NCBI GenBank assembly: GCA_008711135.1 | Contig: VUAW01000025.1 | Location: 1 to 38,686, forward strand | DNA length: 38,686 nt | Direction of reading: 5' to 3' | DNA from: Rhodobacteraceae bacterium LNNU 3342 | GTDB taxonomy: Bacteria > Pseudomonadota > Alphaproteobacteria > Rhodobacterales > Rhodobacteraceae | Part shown: positions 23,637-31,152 of the stretch, piece after piece | Position numbering within the stretch: position 1 is the stretch's first letter | Layout of the letters: each line of letters begins with the position of its first letter | Position numbers and translations under genes: made by a program | The notes under the pieces: model-generated | What the model was told of the DNA's origin: nothing | What the model saw: the letters and a program-made list of their open reading frames with translations, nothing else | Databases searched by the model: none

Positions 23637-24390
23637 AGCCGCGGTCCCGGTTACGGAACCACGCGGCAAAAAAGGCGATGGCCAGCAGTATCTCGGCCAG
23701 ATCCCCGCCATAATACATCCACTGCGCCGCCGCCTCGATCTCCTCAATCGGGGCGGCTGTGCCGCGCGGGTAGTGGTAGCCGTACATGATCTTGCCCAGC
23801 AGCGCATGCGCCCCAAACGCCACCACCAGCACGACCAACCGCGTCACCGGCCCCGGACGGTGCGGCGCCGGGTCAGGTCCGGCGATCGACCAGGTGAACA
23901 GGCAGCCCGCCACCAGGAAATGCAGGTGCAGCCACAGGTGCAGCGCGGGCGACGTCAGACTCAGCACATAAAGCGGTGTCAGGTACAGGACGAACATCGC
24001 CCCCACATCCAGCACCGCCGCCACGGCCGGATGCGACAGCACCCTTACTACCCCCAGCCGCAGCACCTGCGCCACCCACCGCCCGCCCCGCTGCGGCAAT
24101 ACCCGAAGCATCAGCGTCACCGGCGCCCCCAGCACAAGGCCAAGCGGCGCGAGCATGCCCAGCAGCAGGTGCTGCGCCATATGCCCGCGCAGATCCTCAT
24201 GCGCCCAATGCGCGATCGGAGGCGACCCCGCCAGCATGATTAGCCCGATCCCAGTGGCAAACAACAGGCTGCGCCACAGGCTCCACCCGCTGCGGTAGGC
24301 AGCCACCAGATAGGCCAGCAGCACCAGCGCCGGCAGAACCGTCAGCAACAGGAACAGCAGGGCGTCAGGATGGTGGTGGTGATGGTGCAT
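23575..24390 (-). CDS. ctaG: CtaG-type (caa3_CtaG) oxidase assembly membrane protein
   Basis: 271 aa with about seven membrane segments. SPPIAHWAHEDLRGHMAQHL and LWLHLHFLVAGCLFTWSIAG carry the conserved His residues of the caa3_CtaG family, linked to copper delivery or heme-copper oxidase assembly. The protein begins M followed by six His, then Pro-Asp, a natural metal-binding N-terminus that should face the periplasm or the start of the first helix. It starts one base after the DUF2243 stop and overlaps otsA by 62 bases at its 3' end. The family call is firm, the exact role less so. Confidence 0.85.
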   Translation of the reverse strand: MHHHHHHPDALLFLLLTVLPALVLLAYLVAAYRSGWSLWRSLLFATGIGLIMLAGSPPIAHWAHEDLRGHMAQHLLLGMLAPLGLVLGAPVTLMLRVLPQRGGRWVAQVLRLGVVRVLSHPAVAAVLDVGAMFVLYLTPLYVLSLTSPALHLWLHLHFLVAGCLFTWSIAGPDPAPHRPGPVTRLVVLVVAFGAHALLGKIMYGYHYPRGTAAPIEEIEAAAQWMYYGGDLAEILLAIAFFAAWFRNRDRGFRTSSTPVRSGLAGSPGTSA

Positions 24391-24391
24391 C

Positions 24392-24814
24392 TCAGCTGCG
24401 CGCCAGCCGCAGCCCGGTCAACACCAGGATCAGCGCAAAGCCGATCCAGGCGACATCATAGGGCCACACGGGGTCGACATAACGGATCTGGTGCAGCCGC
24501 AGCACCTTGTGGTTGATCACCCCGTCAAAGATCTGGAAGACGCCCGCCCCCAGCAGCCCTCCGGCCCAAGCCGCGCGTGGCACCAGCATCCCCCGTGCGC
24601 GAAGCTCCGACAGCCAGAAGAACCCGGCCACAAGCGCCACGATCTCTGCCGCATGAAGCAACCCATCGGACAGCAGGCCGATCGCCGGCGTAGACCGGTC
24701 AAAGAAATGGTGCCAGGCCAAGATTTGGTGAAAGATGATCTCGTCCACCGCCGCCATCAATCCGGCCCCGATCAGCGCCGCCGCGCCCATCGACTTGCGT
24801 CGCGCCTCCTGCAT
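24392..24814 (-). CDS. DUF2243 membrane protein
   Basis: 140 aa with four hydrophobic segments. The His-rich motif AAVDEIIFHQILAWHHFFD and the later FDGVINHKVLRLHQIRY are the hallmarks of DUF2243, which is usually found next to ctaG. The conserved His pairs suggest metal or heme binding, perhaps helping CtaG. GGAGG lies about 7 bases before the ATG. It is co-transcribed with ctaG. No EcfG-type promoter was found. Confidence 0.85.
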   Translation of the reverse strand: MQEARRKSMGAAALIGAGLMAAVDEIIFHQILAWHHFFDRSTPAIGLLSDGLLHAAEIVALVAGFFWLSELRARGMLVPRAAWAGGLLGAGVFQIFDGVINHKVLRLHQIRYVDPVWPYDVAWIGFALILVLTGLRLARS

Positions 24815-24868
24815 CCCTGCCTCCCTCTGCCCCTCGCCCTCAAGTCCGGGACAGGCGCTTTGTTCCCG

Positions 24869-25762
24869 TCAGCGCAACTCGATCGGGAAGGCCATGGCAT
24901 AGCTGGGTTCGGTCAGTTCCACCGGGGCCGCAGGCAAGCCCCGCACCGCATGAACCGCCTGAAGCGCCGCAGCGTCCAGCACCGGATTGCCCGAACTGCG
25001 CGTGATGGTGGCCGCCAGCAGGCCGCCATTACGCCCTACCCGGATCTGGATCCAGACGGTGCCCCTTGCCCCCCGCGCGCTCGGCGGTACGCTGGCACGG
25101 CGTTCCACGCGGGCGCGGACGGCGGCACCCCAACCCGCCAAGGCGTCCTGTACGTTAGCGCCCCAGGTTGCTGCCGCAGCCTGACCTGCATCGCCCGCAT
25201 GGGCACCGCCCCCTGACCCCGCCGCCCGTTGCTCCGCGACAGCGGTGCTAGACGGCCCCTGACGCTGGGGCTGTGACGCAGGTTCGGGCTGCCGCCGCCG
25301 GCGTTCGGGACGGGGCTGGGGGCGCGTTGCGGGCGGCACCTCGGCCACCGCGGGCTCAGGCTCTACCTGCGGCTCGGGCACAGGTTCCGGTTCTGCCACC
25401 GGCTCCGGCAGTGGTTCAGGGGGCGGGGGCGGGGCAAGTTCAACCAGATCAAGGCGCGAAGGCAGGTCCGGCAGCGGCACCTGCACCACCGTGGCGGGCA
25501 AGGGCGCAGCGGGGGGTGTCAGCGGCACAGGCAGCGGGGTCGGCTCCGGCACCTCGGTCACCGGTTCGGGCGGGCGCTCCCACTCTGCCACCAGCGCGGC
25601 GATCTGTGCATCCGAGGCCTCAAGCGAGACAAGCGCGTCGCCTCCGTCACCCGCAGCGACGGAACCCCCTATACTGTCGAACCGGAGGAAGAGGGCCAGA
25701 TGGATCGCCAAGGCTAGCACCAGAACCAGCCCGAACTCGAATATGCGCAGCCACCTGTTCAT
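24869..25762 (-). CDS. tonB: TonB-family energy transducer
   Basis: 297 aa. An N-terminal membrane anchor (FGLVLVLALAIHLALFLRF, with the His seen in many TonB anchors) is followed by a long periplasmic Pro/Glu-rich stretch (repeated PEP, for example EPVAEPEPVPEPQVEPEPA) and a C-terminal TonB domain with RGTVWIQIRVGRNGGLLAAT and SGNPVLDAAALQAV. It passes proton-motive energy from ExbB/ExbD to outer-membrane receptors for iron chelates or vitamins. It overlaps the upstream exbD by 4 bases. No TonB-dependent receptor gene is in the window. Confidence 0.9.
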   Translation of the reverse strand: MNRWLRIFEFGLVLVLALAIHLALFLRFDSIGGSVAAGDGGDALVSLEASDAQIAALVAEWERPPEPVTEVPEPTPLPVPLTPPAAPLPATVVQVPLPDLPSRLDLVELAPPPPPEPLPEPVAEPEPVPEPQVEPEPAVAEVPPATRPQPRPERRRRQPEPASQPQRQGPSSTAVAEQRAAGSGGGAHAGDAGQAAAATWGANVQDALAGWGAAVRARVERRASVPPSARGARGTVWIQIRVGRNGGLLAATITRSSGNPVLDAAALQAVHAVRGLPAAPVELTEPSYAMAFPIELR

Positions 25763-26175
25763 GGCGCCGCCGTGACCAGTTCGATGGCTGCAAAGCCCAA
25801 GCCCCCCAGTCGCGGCATCAAGCTTGCCAGCCGCGTCGCCGGCGCACCGGCATCAGCCCGCAGCACCAGCACGGGCGGCTCAGGACAGTCACCGGGGCAA
25901 AGAAGATCCCGATCGGCCGCCAGCGCATCCAGCGCCGCATCATCGTCACCTACCAACTCGCGGTATCCCAGTTCCCCTTCTGGTCCGAGGAACAGCATCA
26001 GTTCGCCAGGGCTCGCCTCCTCGCCCTCGGCCACGGGCGGCGTGATCGCAAAGGGTTCCGGCGGCGCCAACTGGGCCGAAATCATGAAGAAGATCAGCAG
26101 CAGGAAAACCACGTTGATCATCGGCAGCATGTTTTCCGCAGGCGGGCGCCGTGGCGGCGGCTCGGAAATCCTCAT
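25759..26175 (-). CDS. exbD: ExbD-like protein with Asn in place of the membrane Asp
   Basis: 138 aa, one membrane helix and a periplasmic domain. The helix reads NMLPMINVVFLLLIFFMISA; the position that is Asp in canonical ExbD/TolR (and in the partner gene at 26179) is Asn, codon AAC. The Asp carries protons in the ExbB-ExbD motor, so this subunit may be inactive for proton transfer and work as the second member of a mixed ExbD dimer. The periplasmic domain includes an unusual DLLCPGDCPEPP with two Cys four residues apart. It overlaps tonB by 4 bases and follows the other exbD after 3 bases. Confidence 0.85.
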   Translation of the reverse strand: MRISEPPPRRPPAENMLPMINVVFLLLIFFMISAQLAPPEPFAITPPVAEGEEASPGELMLFLGPEGELGYRELVGDDDAALDALAADRDLLCPGDCPEPPVLVLRADAGAPATRLASLMPRLGGLGFAAIELVTAAP

Positions 26176-26178
26176 AGC

Positions 26179-26559
26179 TTACTCCACCAGAACCAGCCGC
26201 GTATGGCCTGCGCCGCGCAACACCTCCATCACGGCAACAAGCCGCTGCAGGGGCGTATCCTCATCGCCGCGCAGGATGATGGCATCCTCTGCCGCTTCCG
26301 TCAGCCGCCCAAGCTCGGCCAGCAGCCTCTCCTCGCTCACCATGACCCCGTTCAGGCGCAGCCCCTCTGGTGCCACATCGACCAGCCTTGGCGGCCCCGA
26401 GTACCCGGACCCCTGCCCCGCCACCGTCAGCGGCAGCGCCAAGTCCATCCCGAACCGCGATGCCAGCATGAAGAACACCAGCAGCAGGAACACCACGTCG
26501 ATCATCGGCGTCAGGTTCGGCCGCCGGCGCGGGCGGGTCGCGGCAAAGCTGAACATCAT
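26179..26559 (-). CDS. exbD: ExbD (canonical)
   Basis: 126 aa, with the membrane helix preceded by NLTPMIDVVFLLLVFFMLAS, in which the proton-carrying Asp is present. The periplasmic part ends with TRLVLVE. It overlaps exbB by 4 bases. It should form the ion-conducting part of the ExbB-ExbD motor. Its pairing with an Asn-bearing second ExbD suggests a hetero-dimer. Confidence 0.9.
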   Translation of the reverse strand: MMFSFAATRPRRRPNLTPMIDVVFLLLVFFMLASRFGMDLALPLTVAGQGSGYSGPPRLVDVAPEGLRLNGVMVSEERLLAELGRLTEAAEDAIILRGDEDTPLQRLVAVMEVLRGAGHTRLVLVE

Positions 26560-27242
26560 TCTGCCGCCATGGCTTGGGGCACATCCTGTGCTCTACCAAA
26601 GATCCGCGTCGCGGCATCTTCCATGTCATGTCGCAGGCGATCCGCTGTACTCTCAAACCACGTCAGCGCCACCGAGGCGGGGATCGCCACCGCCATGCCC
26701 GCCGCGGTGGTCAGAAGCGCCTCCCAGATCCCGCCGGCAAGGGTGGCCGGATCGGCCCGGGCCCCGGCTTCCTGCAGTGCTTGAAATGCTGCGATCATCC
26801 CCAACACGGTGCCCAGCAGTCCCAGCAACGGCGCTACCGCCGCGATCAACTCCAGCCCCCGCAGCCCCGAGCGCGCCCGCAGCAACAGCGCCCGCGCCAC
26901 CCGTTCGGTCTCGGCCTGCGCCCCGTCGTCTGTCAGGGCCGGATCACGGCGTGCGGTCATGGCAGCCAACGCGAGCCGGGCCCGGAATGACCGACGCCCC
27001 TGAAGCAGCGGGATCGCCTCCTGCTCTTGCCCACGGTTCCAAAGGGCAACCGCCTGCGCCGTGCGCCCGCCTCCTGACCACGCGCCATAGGCAACCAGAC
27101 GGATCACCTTCCACAGGATCAGCGCCACCATGATGACGGATACGGCAGCGATGACCCAGATCGCCGATCCGCCGAGCACAAGAAACGCCCAAGCCTCTGC
27201 AAGGGCAGAGGGAACAGCGTCTGACACAACAGGATTTTCCAT
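26556..27242 (-). CDS. exbB: ExbB / MotA-TolQ-ExbB family proton channel
   Basis: 228 aa with three membrane segments. The first is near the N-terminus (IWVIAAVSVIMVALILWKVI), and the conserved pair includes GLELIAAVAPLLGLLGTVLG and AGGIWEALLTTAAGMAVAIP, which match the ExbB/TolQ consensus. The ATG at 27242 is supported by AAGGTG and by the family N-terminus; the frame is open to 27296. It is the first gene of the exbB-exbD-exbD-tonB operon. A TTAACC-N17-TATAAT promoter with a palindrome over its -10 lies about 56 bases upstream, as expected for an iron-regulated operon. Confidence 0.9.
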   Translation of the reverse strand: MENPVVSDAVPSALAEAWAFLVLGGSAIWVIAAVSVIMVALILWKVIRLVAYGAWSGGGRTAQAVALWNRGQEQEAIPLLQGRRSFRARLALAAMTARRDPALTDDGAQAETERVARALLLRARSGLRGLELIAAVAPLLGLLGTVLGMIAAFQALQEAGARADPATLAGGIWEALLTTAAGMAVAIPASVALTWFESTADRLRHDMEDAATRIFGRAQDVPQAMAAE

Positions 27243-27297
27243 TAGGGCACCTTCTGCTTTTTTCCTCGTCCTAAATTGCCATACTATTTTCGTCAAG

Positions 27298-27326
27298 ATT
27301 ATACTTAAGTATTTTTATCAGGTTAA
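27298..27326 (-). promoter_or_regulatory. Sigma-70-like promoter of the exbB operon
   Basis: On the minus strand TTAACC (27326-27321), 17 bases, TATAAT (27303-27298), in an AT-rich island that stands out from the GC-rich surroundings. It is 56 bases before the exbB start. The perfect TATAAT is unusual for this genome. Confidence 0.6.
27301..27312. promoter_or_regulatory. 12-bp palindrome (candidate iron-response operator)
   Basis: ATACTTAAGTAT is a perfect palindrome that overlaps the -10 hexamer of the exbB promoter. A bound repressor would occlude RNA polymerase. Fur, Mur, Irr or RirA are candidates because the operon is TonB-type; the sequence is not an exact match to one I can name. Confidence 0.5.
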
Positions 27327-27333
27327 TTGCGGC

Positions 27334-27362
27334 TTGACCCAGCGATTGCGGCTCTCTATCTA
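27334..27362 (+). promoter_or_regulatory. Sigma-70-like promoter of the toxin-antitoxin pair
   Basis: TTGACC (27334-27339), 17 bases, TATCTA (27357-27362), 25 bases before the antitoxin ATG at 27388. It is divergent from the exbB promoter. Confidence 0.6.
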
Positions 27363-27376
27363 GCCAGAAAGCTAGA
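27359..27376. promoter_or_regulatory. Inverted repeat over the TA promoter -10
   Basis: TCTAGC, six bases, GCTAGA: perfect 6-base arms that cover the -10 and the start of the transcript. Its position is typical for autorepression by a Phd/YefM-type antitoxin. Confidence 0.55.
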
Positions 27377-27387
27377 CAGGTGAGGAA

Positions 27388-27630
27388 ATGTGGACGCTTC
27401 AGGACGCAAAGAACCGTTTTTCCGCCGTGGTCGACGCCGCCCTTTCCGGTCGGCCGCAAGAGGTTTCCCGCCGCGGTAAACCTGCCGTGGTTGTCTTGTC
27501 CGCCGCTGAATACGACCGGCTGCTGCAAGCCGCCGGCGGCGGGCGCGGCTCATTCCGCAGCCACCTTCTTTCCTTCCCGGGCACAGCAGAGCCGCGCCCC
27601 GAGGTGCGCCTGCGCGAGGTAGAGTTCTAG
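27388..27630 (+). CDS. Phd/YefM-type antitoxin
   Basis: 80 aa. It opens with WTLQDAKNRFSAVVDAALSG, then RRGKPAVVVLSAAEYDRLLQ, the DNA-binding Phd/YefM fold. The acidic, Arg-rich C-terminal tail would bind and block the toxin. GGTGAGGA precedes the ATG. The toxin gene starts with the base after its stop, so translation is coupled. It probably represses its own promoter via the 27359-27376 repeat. Confidence 0.88.
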   Translation: MWTLQDAKNRFSAVVDAALSGRPQEVSRRGKPAVVVLSAAEYDRLLQAAGGGRGSFRSHLLSFPGTAEPRPEVRLREVEF

Positions 27631-28035
27631 GTGCTGATCCTCGACACCAACGTGCTTTCAGCCCTTCGGCGCCCGGAACGCGCGCCACAGGTCGCCGAAT
27701 GGCTGGCCGCCCAGCCCGAGGATCAGCTGTTCCTCAGCGTCATCACGATTGGAGAAATCGCCCGCGGCATCAGCCGGCAGGAACAGCAAAATCCAACTTT
27801 CGCCGCTGATCTTCAGGCTTGGCTTGACCGGACGGTGATGCTGTTTTCCGACCGCCTGCTCCCTTTTGGGGCGGCAGAGGCGCGGATCTGGGGTGCCCTT
27901 TCCGCGCAACTGGGACATGCCGGCGCCGATCTCCTGATCGCCGCCACCGCGCTGCACCATGACGCAACGGTGGTGACACGGAACGTCGCCGACTTTGCCC
28001 CAACCGGGGTCCGGCTGGAAAATCCCTTCGCCTGA
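27631..28035 (+). CDS. PIN-domain toxin (VapC/FitB type)
   Basis: 134 aa ribonuclease toxin. The acidic residues of the PIN active site can be read: Asp in LILDTNVLSAL, Glu in TIGEIARGI, Asp in GADLLIAATAL and Asp in NVADFAPTGV. It starts with GTG at 27631 immediately after the antitoxin stop; the ribosome site lies inside the antitoxin coding region (GAGGTAGAG). VapC-type toxins cut tRNA or rRNA. A strong hairpin follows. The pair could be a plain addiction or stress module; nothing indicates a mobile element around it. Confidence 0.88.
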   Translation: MLILDTNVLSALRRPERAPQVAEWLAAQPEDQLFLSVITIGEIARGISRQEQQNPTFAADLQAWLDRTVMLFSDRLLPFGAAEARIWGALSAQLGHAGADLLIAATALHHDATVVTRNVADFAPTGVRLENPFA

Positions 28036-28041
28036 ATCAAA

Positions 28042-28066
28042 AACCCCCGCCGGTTGGGCGGGGGTT
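28042..28066 (-). terminator. Rho-independent terminator of the RND operon
   Basis: AACCCCCGCC and GGCGGGGGTT form a perfect 10-bp stem with a 5-base loop. In the minus direction it is followed by TTTTTGATTC, a T-run, so it ends the efflux operon. It also lies 6 bases after the toxin stop and may act in both directions. Confidence 0.85.
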
Positions 28067-28071
28067 CAGGT

Positions 28072-31000
28072 TCAGTGCTGCGCGGCGGCAAGCGCCTCGG
28101 GCGCCGGACCCTCCGGCTCTGCCGGCATCTCTCGCGGAGAGATCAGCGTGTAGAACATCGGCACGACGAACAGGGTGAACAGCGTCCCGACCGTGATGCC
28201 AGAGAAGATCACAAGGCCCATCGAATAGCGCGCCGCCGCCCCGGCCCCCATCGCCGTCATCAGCGGCACCACCCCGATCGCGGTCGCAGCCGTGGTCATC
28301 AGGATCGGGCGCAGGCGCAGCTTGGCGGACTTCACGATGCCGTCGAACCGATCCAGCCCCTCCGCCCGGCGCTGCTGGTTAGCGAACTCCACCAGCAGGA
28401 TACCGTGCTTGGAGATCAGTCCGATCAGCGTGATCAACCCCACCTGGGTATAGATGTTCAGCGTCCCGAGGCCGAGGTTCAGCGGCACGATCACCCCAAA
28501 GATCGACAGCGGTACGGACATCAGGATGATGAACGGGTCGCGGAAGCTCTCGAACTGCGCAGCCAGCGCCAGGTAGATCACGACGATGGCCAGCGCAAAG
28601 GCGATTGCGATGGTGTTGCCCTCGCTCACCTCAAGCCGCGACTGGCCGGAATAGTCGATGAAGAACCCGTCCGGCAGCAGCGGCTGCGCGATGTCCACGA
28701 TGGCCTGCAACCCGTCGCCGGTCGAAACCCCCGGCAGCGGCAGCGCCGAGATGGTGGCAGAGTTCAGCTGGTTGAACTGCTCGATCGAAACAGGGGCGAC
28801 GTCGGTGCTCACCTCGATCACCGCCGACAGGGGCACCATGTCCCCGGTAGTGGACCGAATGAAGAAATCGCCCAGCCGTTCCGGGTTCGCACGGTATTCG
28901 TCCGGGACCTGCATGATGACGTCATAGCTGTTCGACTCACGGTCGAACTGGGCAATGGCGCCGCCACCGACCAGCAGGCTCAGCGTCGTGCCGATCTGGT
29001 TCGCCGGCAGGTTCAGCGCCGCCGCCCGTTCACGGTCGATGCTGACCACCACCTGCTGCGCGTCATAGGCCAGCGAGTTCTGCACGATGATGAACCGCCC
29101 CGAGGCCTGCGCCTCTAGCCGGATCTGTTCGGCGATCTCGTATACCCGCGACGGATCTCCAGTGGACTGGATCACCACGCTGATCGGCAGCCCGCCTCCG
29201 GCCCCGGGCAGCGACGGCGGCGCAAAGACGAATGCCTGCACGCCTGCCACCGCCCCCAGCCGCGCCTGCAGATCCTGCTGGATCTGGGCTTGGCTGCGCT
29301 CACGCTCTGCCCAGTCGGTAAAAGCCCAAAGCGCGATGCCCGAATTGGTCTGCCCGCCAAAACCCACGATCGAGAAGTTGGCCGCAAGTTCCGGCAGGTC
29401 CTGCGTCACCGCGCGCATCTGGTCGACATAGGTCTTGGTATAGCCCGAGGTCGCATAGGGCGGCGCATTCACAATAGCAAACAGCGCGCCCGAATCCTCT
29501 TCCGGCGCCAATTCGCTCGAGGTCTTGGTGAACAGGTAGCCAGTGACCCCCACGAGAACCAGAACCATCAGCATCGTCACGGCGCGATAGTTCAGCGTGC
29601 CACGCAGCCGCCGTTCGTACCATCCCTCCAGCCGCAGGAAGTTGCGATCAACGAAGCGCTGGAACCGCCCGTGCCCGCCGGACTTGAGCAGCCGCGCCGA
29701 CATCATCGGTGAAATCGTCAGCGCGACGATGCCCGAAATCGCCACAGCGCCCGCCAGCGTCACGGCAAATTCGCGGAACAGCGACCCGGTCAGGCCCCCG
29801 GTGAACATCAGCGGCATGAACACCGCGATCAGGGTGATCGTCATCGCGATGATCGAGCCGAAAAGCTCTTTCATCGACACGAAGGCCGCCTGCCGGGGCG
29901 ACAGCCCGTCATCGACGTGGCGCTGGATGTTTTCCACCACGATGATCGCGTCGTCCACCACAAGCCCGATCGCCAGCACCATCGCCAACAGCGACAGCAG
30001 GTTGATCGAGTAGCCAAAGACGAACAGGATGAACAACACCCCCACCAGCGACATCGGAATCGCCAGCAACGGCATCAACACCGACCGGAACGAGCCGAGG
30101 AACAGGAAGATGATCACCGCCACGATGATCGTCGCCTCCGCGATGGTGCGGAACACCTCGTCGATCGAGGCCGCGATCTGCTCGGTCGCGTCATACATCA
30201 GGGTGATGGTCATGCCCTCAGGCAGACTGTTCTGGATCGCGGGCAATTCCTCAAGCACCGCCGCCGCCGTATCAAGCGGGTTGGCAGACGGCGTCGGGAA
30301 GACGCCGATGAAGGTGCCCGGCTCGCCGTTGAAGTTCACGATCATGTCCGTAGACTCGGCGGCCAGTTCCACCTCGGCCACGTCCCGCAGGCGGACCACT
30401 TGGTTGCCGGACCCGGAAATCGGCATGGCGCCAAAGGCCTCTGGCGTCTGAAGAGTGGACTGCATGGTGATCGAATAGGTGACGTATTCGTTCTGCGTCC
30501 GACCCGGCGCCGAAAGGAAGTTCGCGCTGTTGATCGCCTGCATCACCTCGGCCGCCGTCAGGCCTTGACCCGCCAGCCGGATCGGGTCGATCCAGACCCG
30601 CATCGCATAGCTCGCCCCGCCCAGAACCTGCACCTCGGCCACGCCGGGGATGGTGGACATGCGCGGGCGGATGACGCGCTCGATATACTCGGTCACCTGC
30701 TCGGACGACATGTTTGGGTTCTGCAGCGCCAGGTACATCGTGGCAAACGTCATGCCCGTGCCCTTGACGATGGACGGATCCTCTGCCCCCGAAGGCAACT
30801 GGCTCCGCACCTCCTGCACCTTGGACATGACCTCGGTCAGCGCGGCGTCGGGATCGGCCCCCAGCCGCATGTTGACCGTCACGACCGAGGCCGACGGCCG
30901 GGACTGCGTCGTCACGTAATCCACGTTTTCGGTCGTCGCCACCGCCGACGCCACCGGGGAGGTCACGAATCCCTGCATCAGGTCCGCCGAGGCACCGGGA

Positions 31001-31152
31001 TAGACGGTCGTGATGGTGATCACCGTCTCCTCGACCTCCGGATACTGGCGCACCTGCAGTGCAAACAGCCCCTGAAGCCCCAGAAGCAAGATCAGAAGCC
31101 CCAGCACCGTCGACAGGACGGGCCGCTTGATGAAGATATCTGACGGGCTCAT
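28072..31152 (-). CDS. RND efflux pump inner-membrane subunit (HAE1 type)
   Basis: 1026 aa, full length for an AcrB/MexF-like proton-driven drug exporter. It begins SPSDIFIKRPVLSTVLGLLI and has the TM4 proton-relay Asp pair in AIGLVVDDAIIVVENIQRHV and a later Lys in LIGLISKHGILLVEFANQQR. Two large periplasmic loops carry the porter and docking domains (for example DPIRLAGQGLTAAEVMQAIN). It overlaps the adaptor gene by 4 bases. No outer-membrane TolC partner is in the window, so it must use one encoded elsewhere. Regulated by the divergent TetR protein. The substrate range cannot be read. Confidence 0.93.
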   Translation of the reverse strand: MSPSDIFIKRPVLSTVLGLLILLLGLQGLFALQVRQYPEVEETVITITTVYPGASADLMQGFVTSPVASAVATTENVDYVTTQSRPSASVVTVNMRLGADPDAALTEVMSKVQEVRSQLPSGAEDPSIVKGTGMTFATMYLALQNPNMSSEQVTEYIERVIRPRMSTIPGVAEVQVLGGASYAMRVWIDPIRLAGQGLTAAEVMQAINSANFLSAPGRTQNEYVTYSITMQSTLQTPEAFGAMPISGSGNQVVRLRDVAEVELAAESTDMIVNFNGEPGTFIGVFPTPSANPLDTAAAVLEELPAIQNSLPEGMTITLMYDATEQIAASIDEVFRTIAEATIIVAVIIFLFLGSFRSVLMPLLAIPMSLVGVLFILFVFGYSINLLSLLAMVLAIGLVVDDAIIVVENIQRHVDDGLSPRQAAFVSMKELFGSIIAMTITLIAVFMPLMFTGGLTGSLFREFAVTLAGAVAISGIVALTISPMMSARLLKSGGHGRFQRFVDRNFLRLEGWYERRLRGTLNYRAVTMLMVLVLVGVTGYLFTKTSSELAPEEDSGALFAIVNAPPYATSGYTKTYVDQMRAVTQDLPELAANFSIVGFGGQTNSGIALWAFTDWAERERSQAQIQQDLQARLGAVAGVQAFVFAPPSLPGAGGGLPISVVIQSTGDPSRVYEIAEQIRLEAQASGRFIIVQNSLAYDAQQVVVSIDRERAAALNLPANQIGTTLSLLVGGGAIAQFDRESNSYDVIMQVPDEYRANPERLGDFFIRSTTGDMVPLSAVIEVSTDVAPVSIEQFNQLNSATISALPLPGVSTGDGLQAIVDIAQPLLPDGFFIDYSGQSRLEVSEGNTIAIAFALAIVVIYLALAAQFESFRDPFIILMSVPLSIFGVIVPLNLGLGTLNIYTQVGLITLIGLISKHGILLVEFANQQRRAEGLDRFDGIVKSAKLRLRPILMTTAATAIGVVPLMTAMGAGAAARYSMGLVIFSGITVGTLFTLFVVPMFYTLISPREMPAEPEGPAPEALAAAQH

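Noticed and set aside
25380-25450. Repeats in the Pro/Glu-rich part of tonB taken for a DNA repeat array
   Set aside because: The repetition comes from the Pro-Glu codons of the TonB periplasmic linker, not from a CRISPR or satellite array.
27388-28035. Toxin-antitoxin pair as a sign of a mobile element
   Set aside because: No integrase, transposase, direct repeats or tRNA flanks were seen, and base composition matches the neighbours except for the AT-rich promoter region.
29917-31143. 408-aa plus-strand frame opposite the RND pump
   Set aside because: His/Arg-rich antisense shadow; the RND gene is unbroken and full length.
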